Positions 1 to 11,490 of a stretch of DNA of 64,000 nucleotides are shown here, piece after piece (position 1 is the first letter of the stretch; every line of letters starts with the position of its first letter). Origin of the DNA: Podarcis raffonei. Lineage: Eukaryota > Chordata > Lepidosauria > Squamata > Lacertidae. The notes below the pieces were generated by a model. That model made no database searches, was not told the origin of the DNA, and saw only the letters and a list, made by a program, of their open reading frames with translations. A program made the translations under genes and the position numbers. The stretch is from NCBI RefSeq assembly GCF_027172205.1, contig NC_070611.1, forward strand, positions 40,730,979 to 40,794,978, given 5' to 3'.

Positions 1-3000
1 AGCTCAGACATAGTGATGTGGTTTTGAAGCATGTTTATAATGGCTCATTAGGGGTGACCACTTGAATAAAAGAGGGGATGGTGCACACACATCATTTGAA
101 TGGCAATGCCCATCAACTTGGGGGGGTCAGTCCCCTCGAATATTGGGGAGGGGGCCTTGGCCCCTAGGAGTTGGCTGCTGTGTGGGTGATATTTAATACT
201 AGACATGCTCAGAGTAGCCCCACTGAAATCAATGCATTTAAGTTACAACAGGTCTACTCTGATTGTGACTGATTGGATATCTCCCAGCGGGCTTGGATGA
301 ATGTGTGTTTCAAACCTGTTTGTAAGGCAAACAGCATGTATAAATCAGACATGCAGTTTCACTTTTGCAACAGGCTAAATATGCATATGTCTGCATACAG
401 CATAATAGAATCTAATAACACTGAATAGGCTTTGAAATGCCACACTACCTCTGGTTTTAAATATATGGATATACATATGCATGAACAGTGATTTCTACTG
501 TAGTTGTGATAGAGGTCTGCACTGAAAAAGAAGGCTCACCCCCCTTGAAATCTACTTTTGCTACCTTCTAACCATGTATAGTTTTTTAACAGCATTACAT
601 TTTGCTGTTTTTCTTGCACTTCAAAGTAAGATAGCAAATGTGACTATGCATTAATGTAGCAGATGGTAAGTTAAAGGCAGTCAAGATTTTTTATATTTTG
701 GGGACATATCAAGCCATTACTAAGTCTTCTAGAGCCTCTTTAAATAATTTTTCAAATAACCTGTTGTCACTGTTGCTTCCTTTCTGTGTTGCTGTCCATA
801 AGGATATGTGAGAGAACTGAAAATATGAGACTAAGGATACTCTCCTGTATATACATAATTGGGGTTACTTACCATTTAGCTTGGTGATCTGTTTGAATAA
901 GAATTGGGCTGCAGGTTGGTGTAGCCTTTCAGCTGCTTTTTCTCCAGTTTCTTGAAAGGGAGGTTATGGTCTCATTTATCATTTTAAATTGGGCTGTTCA
1001 CATAAAATGCAAACAGCAGATTTTTAAAAGCCAAGTATTATGCTGTGGACCTTTATTGGAAAGTACAGAATATTATTGTTCTATCCTTTGATTATATCAT
1101 TTACCAGAAAAAAATATTAAACATGCCCGAGAAGTACCAAGAGCCATTTGCCATCTTGAGAGGCAGTGTAGTTGTAGGGAGAAACTGTGAAGCATTCCTG
1201 ACTTCATAATACAGTCTCTACAGATTTACCTTTGCCAACACTAGTACACAATGGTTCTGTCACACAACCTAGAGGCAGTTCTGCCAAAAGTAGGCTTGGC
1301 TGTATCAGCTGTTAGGAAAAAGCTTTCCATATTCTGTGATGCAATTATACAATTCCCTGGTACAGTTGGATCTTGCTTCTGGAAGTATATGCTAGATGGG
1401 AAGTACAACTGAGACATGGCATGATTAAAGCTGAAGTGGGTGGGGACTGCTAACATAGGGCAAAAAACCCAACCAAACAAAATGCATTTCAACCAGAAAT
1501 ATTGTGCCCCTGGTATTTAGCAACCAGAAATATTGCCTAGGCACATGGAACTACTACTTTTAGCTATTTTGTCTAAAAAGTTATTTTTGTGTAAACTTCT
1601 GTAGAGCAGTCTAAGCTGGTATGAATAGTTTCTGTAATTGTATTGTTTGAAACTTCACATTGCTGTTCTGGGCTACTAACAATGTAATTGAATGAGTCCA
1701 AATTTAAAGCAAAAGTACTGCTTTAAGTCTGTTGGCACACCTGAATTGTTTTGCTAAATATTGCCAGTATATGCTTCCAATAGGCTTCTTGCACAGTATT
1801 GGGGCTGTAGAGGGAGCTCCAGCTATACTAAAAAGTGAGATACTCAGCATCTTTTAATTGTTATTTTAGGTTTAAGTAACATATATTCAAAGAATGAGAC
1901 AGTAACTGTATTGTGGCAACTACTTGTCCTTAATGTTTAGCAGCTTTGGGTGAGTGGCTTGAGAGATCCACTGGTCAAAATTCCACAAACACATATGGAC
2001 AAAAACTGTCCATTTTTGTGTGTAAACTAGTTGACCTCTTGTGTGTACTGGGGTCCTCCAGTGGTGGAGATAAAACTTAATTTGTCAGAGTTTCAACAAT
2101 AGCAATAGTTAATTTATGTCTCTTAGTATTATCTTGAAACAATCCTGGCATATTCCTCTTTTTGCATTCTCAATAGGATATTGTGTTTCAGAAAATTCTG
2201 CAAATAATTGCAGTTCAGAATTCTTTCAAGACTCTTGGGTACAGTTTTGGTGTTTGCAAAGCAAGGAGTTTTACTAGTCATCATGAAAGCACAGAGATTG
2301 CAGGTGCTTCGGTAATATGAAACTAAGTGTTCTGTTAACAAAGGACAAGATTTGCAGTAATCCTGACTTTTACAAGTGCCTGTTACATGTTCATTTCTGT
2401 GTAACAGTTTATGCTTATATACTAGCATGCCGTTATACTGTCAGTTGGTAGAGACTGTTTGTGACTTTCAATTAGCCTCTGCAGGGTCTTAATTGCTTCC
2501 AGTAATGAAGAGAGAGTTGGCATCTCGGTACATTTGATACAATTCAAATAGCTTTTTTTCTTCTTGAAGTGGGGCTGTTCTGGTCTGTAAGTTCTCTTGA
2601 TGAAAGTTAGTCCTCACACAGAAGTTGTAATGACTAAAAATCTATTTCCTGTATAATAAAAAATGCTTAATATAGAAAAAGGAGTACTCACAACTTAACT
2701 CTCAGCTGAAATGGGACAAAACCATGTGGTAAGCTGGCAGTCTATGGGGTTCTTCCTTCATATTTCAAGTTACAACATAATACTCTTTATTGTCCAGAGG
2801 GAGAATGGTGCTGAAAAGTTGCCTTTTTCATTCCTGTCTACAAACATATGATAGCCAGAATTGGTAAAAGCAGTGTAAATGACCTTTCTGCACTGTCCTT
2901 GCCTTGGCTGAAAAAATGGAACATTTTGACAGTGGATACATGGAACTCGAAATAGTTTCTTAACATTTAGCTTACAAAGGTGAGTCTGTCAGTCACACAG

Positions 3001-3639
3001 TCCACTTTGGTTCAAGACCAGTCAGGTGGACTCTGGCTCAAGTGAATACCTAATGACTTGCACACTGAAACGGGTGAAAAAAGGTGTTTTGTGGGGGAGT
3101 AACCCTGCAGTCAGTCAGTTGCTTTGGCATCCTTGTTATAGTTACTGAAACCTCTCCAGCAACATTTAGTAGCTGCAGAAAGAACTTCTTGTTGGTCTGT
3201 CAGCTGCCCAGAAAAGTTAAGAGGGACTGCACTGTTCATAAGAGAGACCTGAACAGCCTTAAGCTACCAACGCTATTAGCTGTCTCTTTTCTAATTTCCT
3301 TCTTTAACGTCTTCCTTCACTTTAGGACTTTTTCTTGTTAGAAGTGAGCATGATCAGTGTAGACCTGCTAAATGTCAATAAACTAAAGACATGATTTTTG
3401 CCCTTGAGTAGTCACACTTTGTTTACTTATTTTTATGGGAAGTATACATTGTGCCATCAAATCACTGTTCTTTAGAAAGGGTAGAACAGTAGCTCCAACT
3501 TCTTTCTAACAAAGGTGAGCTTTGTGTGTCAAAAGGCTTGCCTGCACATCTTCATAATTCTGCCAGCACCATTTTATTGGTATGTTCTTAATATTTAATT
3601 TAGTCTAGAATGCCATTTTTCTCACACACCATATGTGTA

Positions 3640-3660
3640 TAAATAAATAAATAAATAAAT
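3640..3660. repeat. (AAAT)n microsatellite
   Basis: Five tandem AAAT units in NUDT4 intron 1. Confidence 0.9.
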
Positions 3661-4438
3661 GTGCAGTAGAACATGTGATAGTGTTTAAATACTGAGCAAG
3701 GAAATGACTCTTCCAAGACATTATCAGGCATGGCTGATAATGCTTAGAATTTGCCTGGCTGGACAAGTTGGCTGCTGAAGAGAGAATGAAGCAAGGATTT
3801 GTTTGAGCACTCCAGAACTTTGGAGGAACATATTGTGGGATCTGCTGCTGGGAGTTGCCTCCCATTTTAAAACAATCTTGACAGTTGTGCAAGAAGTAGA
3901 TTATATATTTTATGTTTTTGCTCTGTTGTGAGTTGTCTTGGGGGATTTTCATAGCCAAATGTGAGATTGAAATGCCTACATAAACTAAAAAGCACTTTAG
4001 CACTCAAACAGAAATGTGCTCTCTCTTAGCTGTGCTATGCTTGCTAGTGTGAATGGAACACACCACTTTTTATGTGCATACATCCTGCTTCCACCCTGAG
4101 GTGTGGAAAAGTGTTCTTTGATGTAATCTGCATGCAGAATTGCCATGTTTGATCAGCACTAGGAACTATCAGTTTGGAAGAACCCAGTGCTGTGGCTGCT
4201 GTTTGCTCCCAAGCAATAGCAAACAGGTTTCTTGACATTTTCATTAAGCCTTGAAAGAAATCTGGAGTTTTGATAAAAGCATTGCGCGCATCTGCCAAGG
4301 TTGTTTGTTGATGCACAAGGTAGAATACAATAGATTGGTATCTGTGAGTATGGCAAAAGAATGCAGGTGGACAGGAATAGCGCTGTTCAGTGCATTAGTA
4401 CACATAGCACCATTCCTACTTTATTTCCTCTGGGCATA

Positions 4439-4692
4439 CAGTGGTGCCTTGCAAGACGAAATTAATTCGTTCCGCGAGTTGTGTCGTCTAGCGATTTTTT
4501 TCGTCTTGCGGAGCGCGGATTCGCTGGGTATTAACGGCTTTAAGAAAAAGGAAGCAAACTCGCAAGACGTTTTCGTCTTGCTAAGCAAGCCCATAGGGAA
4601 AATCGTCTTGCGAAGCAACACAAAAAACGAAAAACCCTTTCGTCTTGCGAGGCATTCGTCTTGCGAGGCATTCGTCTTGCGAGGTACCACTG
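4439..4692. mobile_element. TA-flanked MITE (mariner/pogo-like), 254 bp
   Basis: It starts CAGTGGTGCCTTGCAAGACG and ends with the complementary CTTGCGAGGTACCACTG, flanked by TA on both sides (4437-4438 and 4693-4694). The right arm carries three near-identical 16-bp units (TTCGTCTTGCGAGGCA type) between about 4641 and 4684. No transposase is present. TIR and TA duplication place it with Tc1/mariner or pogo-type elements. Confidence 0.8.
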
Positions 4693-7242
4693 TACCTTCT
4701 TGGTTGTAAATCTAAGACTGGGGGGAGGAATTAGATCTGGATGGAGGGTCCAGATTTGACCCATCTTCTCTGGGGCATTTGACAGGTGGGCAGGGCACTG
4801 ACCTGTCAACCCCTTGAGTCATATGATGTCAGGTGAATCAAAGTTCAAACAGCAGCTCCAAAGGAAGATTTTTCTTTCACAGCCCTGGCTTGAATTCAAG
4901 CTGGGATTGCAAGCAAATACCTTCTAGGTGGGTGGAAATACTGGCTTTTATTGTCAAACACAGGCTTATCCCATAGATTACATAAGAGAGAACAGATCTC
5001 CACACCTGACATCCGGTGACTGACAGGTGAGCAAATGGCCTCTCATACTTTATTCAGAGGTCTAATGGGCCACAAGTCAGAGAGTCTCCAGCACTGTTCT
5101 AAGAACCAGTGATTGCACTTCGATGAGTTGGAAAATGTCTATAATACGTCTCTGCACTATATATAAGTGTCATGATGAATGTGAATAGCCTTTGTGGAAA
5201 TTTGTTGTGATTGGACCATACTTTTCTGGAGGGTAATCTTCCCAACTGTATTGATTTGTAGGAAAGCAAGACTATTGAGAGACTCCCAAATTATCCTGGA
5301 TCAATCATGTTTATTTCTCCTATATAAGAAAGTAAGGGGGATTATTCAGTTCTAACATCATTATGAATCTTGTATTTTTTTTAAAAAAACTGAGTATATG
5401 ATAGCATGGTATATTTATCTTGTACAATTTGATCTGTACCTAATGAATCTGACATGTGTTCTGAAACTCTTTGGATTACATTCAGTTTATTTAATATAAA
5501 TACTTGAGTTGTAAACACATGCATTTTCTTCACTAATGCTAGGGTCCGTAATTCAAAACACTGTCATGTTATGATATGTCATGGCTCTGAATCTTATGTA
5601 ATGGTACAAAGCCATGTAGTTAAGCTCCAGACAGGACAAACAATGACTCCTTCCTCCCTGCACTAGTAACTGGGATCTCTGTTCAGGCCTGTGATCAATG
5701 TAAATGCTGATTGAAACAATTTCACTAAGCCGAGTGTTTTGAAACAGAAGAATAATGGTGTTCATAATTGTTGGTGGTTGCTCACATGACTATGGAAAAC
5801 ACTTAGTTCCTTCACTGAAAGGAAATTGGAATCCTCAGTTCATAGCTAGAGCACAAAACATTCAAGATACCTAAAAACACACACAGCTAAAAACAGTTAA
5901 ATTCTATCTAAAATTCTGAAATACTGTAGTATGTAAGGCAAATGCATTTGAGTCACTGGGTTCTTCCACACTTCCACTTGTCCTGTCGCTTTCCCCCAGG
6001 AAAACAGCAATTGGGTTTTCTGCAGATTGCCTTTTGTCCGCTTTAGTGCTAAAGGGTGGGTTTTCTGGGTGAAAGCAGCAGGCCAAAGCAGAACCACCCA
6101 GACCTTTGCCTAGAAAACACGGGGCAAGTGGAAGTGTGAACGAGCTCTTAGCTATTCCATAAAAATTAAATCCAGTTTAATATGCTTTCCCTCTTCCTTG
6201 TGGCGGCTACATTAGAAAGTGCAGGAGAATTCCTCTCATATTTATTTCTTGGCTTGGCTTTCCAACCAATGTAAACTTCATAAGACTAAAGTATGGAATC
6301 TAAACAATTAGTTGCTTTGAATTGTAAGAATCCAAGAAGCCTGTACAGATTTGTATTTGCTTTGTTGAATCACAGTCTAGCTTTCTTGTGTTTAATGTTT
6401 TAATATAATAGGAAAGGTAATGGTTCTGCATCTAAACCCTTGCATTTTACTGTAGAATGTGTGGCTGAAACTGCCCTCAGCACTAGGATGGAAGCAATCC
6501 TTTGTGGGCTGCTAGTGAGGCTGGTCATGACACACTTTTTTCTTAAAAAAAAGTAACCCACTGAGTTCAGTTGAAAGCACAAGAATGTGCACAAAAGTGC
6601 ACATGGAAAGTATTAGGTTTCTTCAACCTGTGTGCGCATTAACACACTGGTGCATACACAGATTTTCATGTCCAGAATGGGCTTTGGACTTCCACTGTAG
6701 ACACAGAGGAATTGGGTATCTAATTCAGTCTGTATTGGCCTGAATAAGTTGTCATCTTGGTCTGGGTTTCTCCAAGAACATTATCTTGATGTTCTGAATT
6801 GGGTTCTGCTTCCATTGTTACTGTCCTTCTACTTATTAAAACATTTGCAGTCGTGTCTGAAATGCTTTGAATAGACAGCTATTTTATTTTTTGGGTAACT
6901 TAATTGGGTCATATTTTATTAAAACTGACAGTCTTGCAGTAAGTTGACTGTGAACCAAATATGGAAACATCCAGGAAAGCATACTCAAAACTTGACATAT
7001 TATCTGACTTTAATATGTATATAAAAGTTTGATGCAAGGGAAGGAGTGCAGAATTCTTGAACTTTATAGCCTGTCACCCAAGCTTGGATCTGTTAACATA
7101 TATTTGATATTGTTGGCTCCCTTGAGTACCATTTGGTGGACATCTTAAACATTTTGTTAACTTCACAAAATATCAGTCTGGTTTCATGAAGTCTCACTGA
7201 GTTTTAATTCACACTGTCATAAGAAAATCTTTTTCTTTGCAG

Positions 7243-10200
7243 GTTCTTTTAGTAAGTAGCAGCCGGTACCCAGATCAGTGGATTGTTCCAGGTGGAGGAA
7301 TGGAACCAGAAGAGGAACCTGGTGGAGCTGCTGTCAGAGAAGTCTATGAAGAGGTAAAGAACTCTCAGCTTGAAATGCTGTATGGATATGCATTCTCTGA
7401 ATTTTAACTGAATTTTTTAAGTTCATTCTCTGAACTTAACTGAGAGCCACATAGACAAGGGCTACTCCCCTCCTAGGACAGGCATGTGGCAGACCTGTTA
7501 TAAATGACAATAGCCATCTGCATGGCTGTTCTCGTGTTCATGAGATGCTGGCTATAAAGATAATAGCTTACTGAAAGAATTGAATTGTTCCTAATTTAAA
7601 TGAAACACTTTCCAACAGATGCCTATCAGCTGGGTCTGCCAAACACTTGAGACCACACAGGACTCTTCTGCTTTATTGCATGGTTAGAGTTGTTTTCCGG
7701 GCTACAGTTTCCTCTAATCTTGATAATTCCACAGCCATCAGACATTTGTGTGTTGGTACAGGAGAGGCAGCCCTTAAGTTGTGGAATTCCCTCCGGACAG
7801 AGGAGGGACACCTTCATTATATGTGTCTGACACCTTCCTTACATAGTTCCTGTTGTTTGCTTGAAGAGGCCCCTCTTCACTCTGGCCTTTGAGTTAGATA
7901 TTTATAGGTCTCACCCTATTCTTGTGCCTGTAATTTATTTTAAACTGTTCTTAAAAATGCATTTCTAAATTGCTGTGAACCTCCTTGTAATCTCATGGCA
8001 GGTAGTGAATCAAATAAATAAACTGAAATTTCCAGGATGTGCTACTTAAGAAGCACTTATCACAGAATGAAATATTCTTTGAATGTACGGATAATCTTAG
8101 AAGTTTTACATCTCAGCTAGGAAATAGTTTACAGTATGTGCTGAGCACCTCTAAGAGATGTTTGAGGCCCAGTCCTGAGAGGGGCGCTAAATCATCTGCA
8201 TTCATCAAGATGCAGATATTTCTGTTCCTAATTACCAGAGTGGGGGAGTTTGCATTGGCTAAATATAGCCCCAAATCATTAATATAAAAGTTTTTTAAAA
8301 GTGGGAGCCAGAATGGAACTAGCTACATTATTTAAGTATGCTAAATTCCTACACACTTTTTGCTTTATTACTCACATGCTTCCTAACTGTAAACTCTGTA
8401 AAAGAAAGAAAAGCAGGTGCTCTGTTAGAAGCTTCTCAAATTTAGTTGTGTGTCTGAAAAAATTTGATAATCAGAAAAATGTGCTCCCTGCTCCTTAGCT
8501 TTCAGGAAAACTAAAGAGACTCTGGCTAGGGCACAGATTTAATAGATCATGAAACCATTATTGGACATGCTAGTAAATTAAACATTGGTTTTGAATATTG
8601 TAATGAATCCGTAAGAACAATTGCTTGTGGGGAAAATATCTGATTATCTTTATTCCTTGCAGGCTGGAGTAAAGGGAAAACTAGGCAGATTGCTGGGAAT
8701 ATTTGAGGTGAGCTGTTTAAAAATATATATTCTGTGATGTACATGCTGTGAAATGTAGTTTGCATTTCTAATGCGGAAGGGTTGGAATCTTGGAAAACAG
8801 GTATTTTAATTAAGGGCTGATAATTTGAATACCTTCTACACTTCATATATAAATAAGTCAGGTTTGGGAATAGAAAAATATTGACATTCATGTACAAAAT
8901 ATTTATAAGTAGGGAAGATATTAAAAGGAGCTGATTCAGTAAATTGTGCTGATTGTGATGGGGACACTATCCAGTACCTGCATAATGGGTGAAAATATAG
9001 TAGAATAAGAATTGTCTCTAGGATCCCATTTTTGCTGGTCTGCAAAGTGACTGACCTAATAAATGCAACAAAGATTTGAAAGGAAATGTGATTAGGATTG
9101 GGGTTTTTGTATAGTTCTAGTTTTCAAGCAGTGAACAGAGAATGTTAGTTTAACTCCTGGATAGATGCTGTAATCCGCACTTCCTAATGAAATATATGCA
9201 GATAGAAAAAGTGGAGCCCTGTTTCTAACATCAAAGTTCATGATGACGATGATCACGATGATTTTGTACCCCCACCTCATCTGACTGGGTTGCCTCAGCC
9301 ACTGTGGATGGCTTCCAACAGAATATACAAAAACACAACAGAACATCACATATTAAAAGCTTCCTGGTGCAGGGATGCCTTCAGGTGTCTATGAAAGGTC
9401 ATAGAATTATTTATCTCTTTGACATCTGATGGGAGGGTGTTCCACGGGGTGGGGCTAGTGAGAAGGCCCTCTGCCTGGTTCCTGGTAACTTCACTTTCCA
9501 CAATGAGAGAGCTGCCAGAAGGGCTTCTTCAGAGTCCAGGCTGAACAATGGGGGCATAGATGCTTCTTCACGTATACAGGTCTGAAGCCATTTAGGACTT
9601 TAAAGGTCAATACCAACACTTTGAATTGTGCTCAAAAACGTACTGGGAGCCAATGTAGATGTTTTAGGACTGGTGTTGTGGTCCCGGTGGCTGCTCCCAG
9701 TCACCAGTCTAGCAACCACATTCTGGGTTAATTGTAGTTTCTGAGTCACCTTCAAAGGTAGAGTGTATTGCAGTAATCCAAATAGGAAATAACCAGACCA
9801 TGTTTCACTCTGGTTCGGTGGACACAAAATTGACCTGTGCCTCCGTGGACAGCTGTGAGTCCAAAATGACCCCCAGGCTGTGTACCTGGTCCTTCAGGGG
9901 CACAGTTACCCCATTCAGGACTAGGGAGTCCCCCAGAAACAGTACTTCCGTCTTGTCAGGATTCAAGTTCAATCTGTTAACTGCCATCCATCCTCCAATT
10001 GCCTCCAGACACTCACACATGCCTCAACTGGCTCCAATTTAAATGAGAGGTAAAGCTTTGCCAAGAGAACTCATAGCTGCCTCTTAGAAGACTGACATGT
10101 TTCTGTACTGCTACCAACAGTATACATTTGCTTTTCACTTGTTTTTCCATTGACTTTTTTTTAAAACAGTTCTAATTTATATTCCCCCCCCCATTTAAAC

Positions 10201-11490
10201 TTTTGAATTTGTATGTGTACCATTGTATTTTTAAATGATCTTGTTGCAGTGTTTGAATTTTAGGCACCTTGAGGGCTATATTATAGTGGAAAGATAGTAT
10301 ATAAGTGATTCTAAGTAAATAGCTATCTAATGTTGCAAGTGTGAATTAATATGTCTGTTCTCTCTTCTTCCTACTGAAGCAGAATCAAGACCGGAAACAT
10401 AGGACTTATGTTTATGTTCTTACAGTGACTGAAATCCTGGAAGACTGGGAGGATTCGGTTAATATAGGCAAGAAATTTTCAACCCTGCATGTGCTAAGTG
10501 TGTAATGCAGTATCAGAACCATGCTATTTTTAGGACAGCTTTCACACAACTGGTGTTCAAGAAGCATGATGCCGCAAGTTATTAAAGTTAGAGGTGTACT
10601 AAAAAGGTTCAAAGGATAACTCAAGAGCAGCCAGCACCATTTTATTTTATCACTAATTGGCCACTGCTCTAATAGCATTAATAAAATAATTTATGGAAGT
10701 AGATAAATGTTGTGTTTGATTCCAGTTTGACATTCCATGGCATGCTGTTTTTACGGATACTTTAAACTACTAATTGGTTGAAAGAACTTGGGATAATGAG
10801 TAATATTCAGAATGCCATATACTTCTAATGAATCAGAACAGGGTAAGATAGATAAAAAGCAGGCTATTTGCTTGTTGGCAAGGGAACAGATGGACAAACT
10901 AACTTTCATGTTAATTTGCACATAATTAACATAATACATTAATAAAAGTAGACACCAGCCTGTTAGTCTCACAGTGAACCATTCAGCCAACTGTGGTAAT
11001 TAGAAGCCTTTATTTATAGCTCCAAATGTTCATGATCCTTATTCAGCACCTAACATCATAAGACCAACTTAGGAATTTTATGAACAGAGTTGAAGATCTT
11101 GGCTGTCTGTAGTTAATACCCTTGTTTTTCACAATCCTGCTTGCCACTACTAAGTGCCCTTAAATAGTGGGTGGATCTCTGGGGGGATTCTTTAGAATGT
11201 TTCAGCCACATTTGCCAACTTTAAGTTGACAGATTGTAAGGTTCAAAATGTCCACTATTTGAAACATTTATTCTTTTCATGTTGTAGGAAGGAAAAGAGA
11301 GTGGTTTAAAGTTGAAGATGCAATCAAGGTCCTTCAGTGTCACAAGCCAGTACATGCAGAGTACTTGGAAAAATTGAAACTGGGATGTTCACCAACCAAT
11401 GGAAATTCTGTGGTTTCTTCCCATCCTGATAACAACTCTCTATATGTTACTCCTGCACAGACTTCTGGGTTGCCCTCAACTGTAAGATAA
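7243..11490 (+). CDS. NUDT4: Diphosphoinositol polyphosphate phosphohydrolase 2 (Nudix type 4), coding exons 2-5; exon 1 lies left of the window
   Basis: Coding exons are 7243-7353, 8663-8707, 10380-10467 (or from 10383) and 11288-11490, joined in one open frame that ends at TAA 11488-11490. The enzyme hydrolyses inositol pyrophosphates (PP-InsP5 and related) and diadenosine polyphosphates in the cytoplasm. The first exon here reads VLLVSSSRYPDQWIVPGGGM and carries the Nudix box: the G, spaced E, then REVYEE before the splice, with AGV opening the next exon, matching G-x5-E-x7-REUxEExGU. The C-terminus ends GLPSTVR, close to human GLPSSVR as I recall it. The first methionine and about 40 N-terminal residues are absent because exon 1 is upstream. 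Introns are GT-AG except the last, which starts with GC. The closest alternative, NUDT3, has a different C-terminal tail; the conserved neighbours UBE2N, MRPL42 and SOCS2 also favour NUDT4. Confidence 0.97.
7640..8035 (+). mobile_element. 3' end of an L2-clade LINE, forward strand
   Basis: A frame with LKLWNSLRTEEGHL resembles the C-terminus of L2-type ORF2 proteins, followed by a 3'UTR and an AATAAATAAA tail at about 8015-8028. Truncated at its 5' end; in NUDT4 intron 2. Confidence 0.65.
9241..10040 (-). mobile_element. L2-clade LINE fragment, reverse strand
   Basis: The reverse strand encodes RLNLNPDKTEVLFLG, LGVILDSQLS and, after an internal deletion near 9812, LQLTQNVVARLVTG, all typical of the C-terminal reverse-transcriptase region of L2-clade LINEs. 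The 3' end is the GATGATGAT-like stretch at 9241. Decayed; in NUDT4 intron 3. Confidence 0.8.
10140..10316 (+). repeat. Probable LINE 3' tail, forward strand
   Basis: The words CACCTTGAGGGCTATA and AGTATATAAGTGATTC followed by AAGTAAATAG resemble the 3' end of lizard L2-like elements. Highly diverged. Confidence 0.35.
10376..10385 (+). promoter_or_regulatory. NUDT4: Tandem NAGNAG splice acceptor of NUDT4
   Basis: The acceptor reads gAAGCAGAAT. Splicing after AAG (10379) gives an exon starting CAG AAT, adding one glutamine; splicing after CAG (10382) starts at AAT. Both keep the frame. The human gene is known to give two isoforms that differ by a single Gln (DIPP2-alpha and -beta) at the equivalent place. 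The sequence shows the tandem site; use of both sites in this species is inferred. Confidence 0.85.
10461..10475 (+). promoter_or_regulatory. NUDT4: GC-type splice donor of the last NUDT4 intron
   Basis: The exon ends ATA G at 10467 and the intron begins gcaaga at 10468. Joining to the AG acceptor at 11286-11287 gives ATA GGA AGG AAA, residues IGRK, matching the family. No GT donor nearby preserves frame: use of the GT at 10458 would shift the next exon into an early stop. AG|GCAAG is the usual context of rare GC-AG introns. Confidence 0.8.

Larger units (their letters stand above)
1..7242 (+). other. NUDT4: NUDT4 intron 1 (3' part)
   Basis: This is intronic sequence ending in a good acceptor (tttctttgcag) at 7242. 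It holds a fold-back repeat at about 190-280, an AAAT microsatellite (3640-3660) and one TA-flanked MITE (4439-4692). The rest is AT-rich with only short chance reading frames; I see nothing else in it. Confidence 0.8.

Noticed and set aside
9800-10042. 80-codon forward frame in NUDT4 intron 3
   Set aside because: It is the antisense shadow of an L2-clade LINE fragment.
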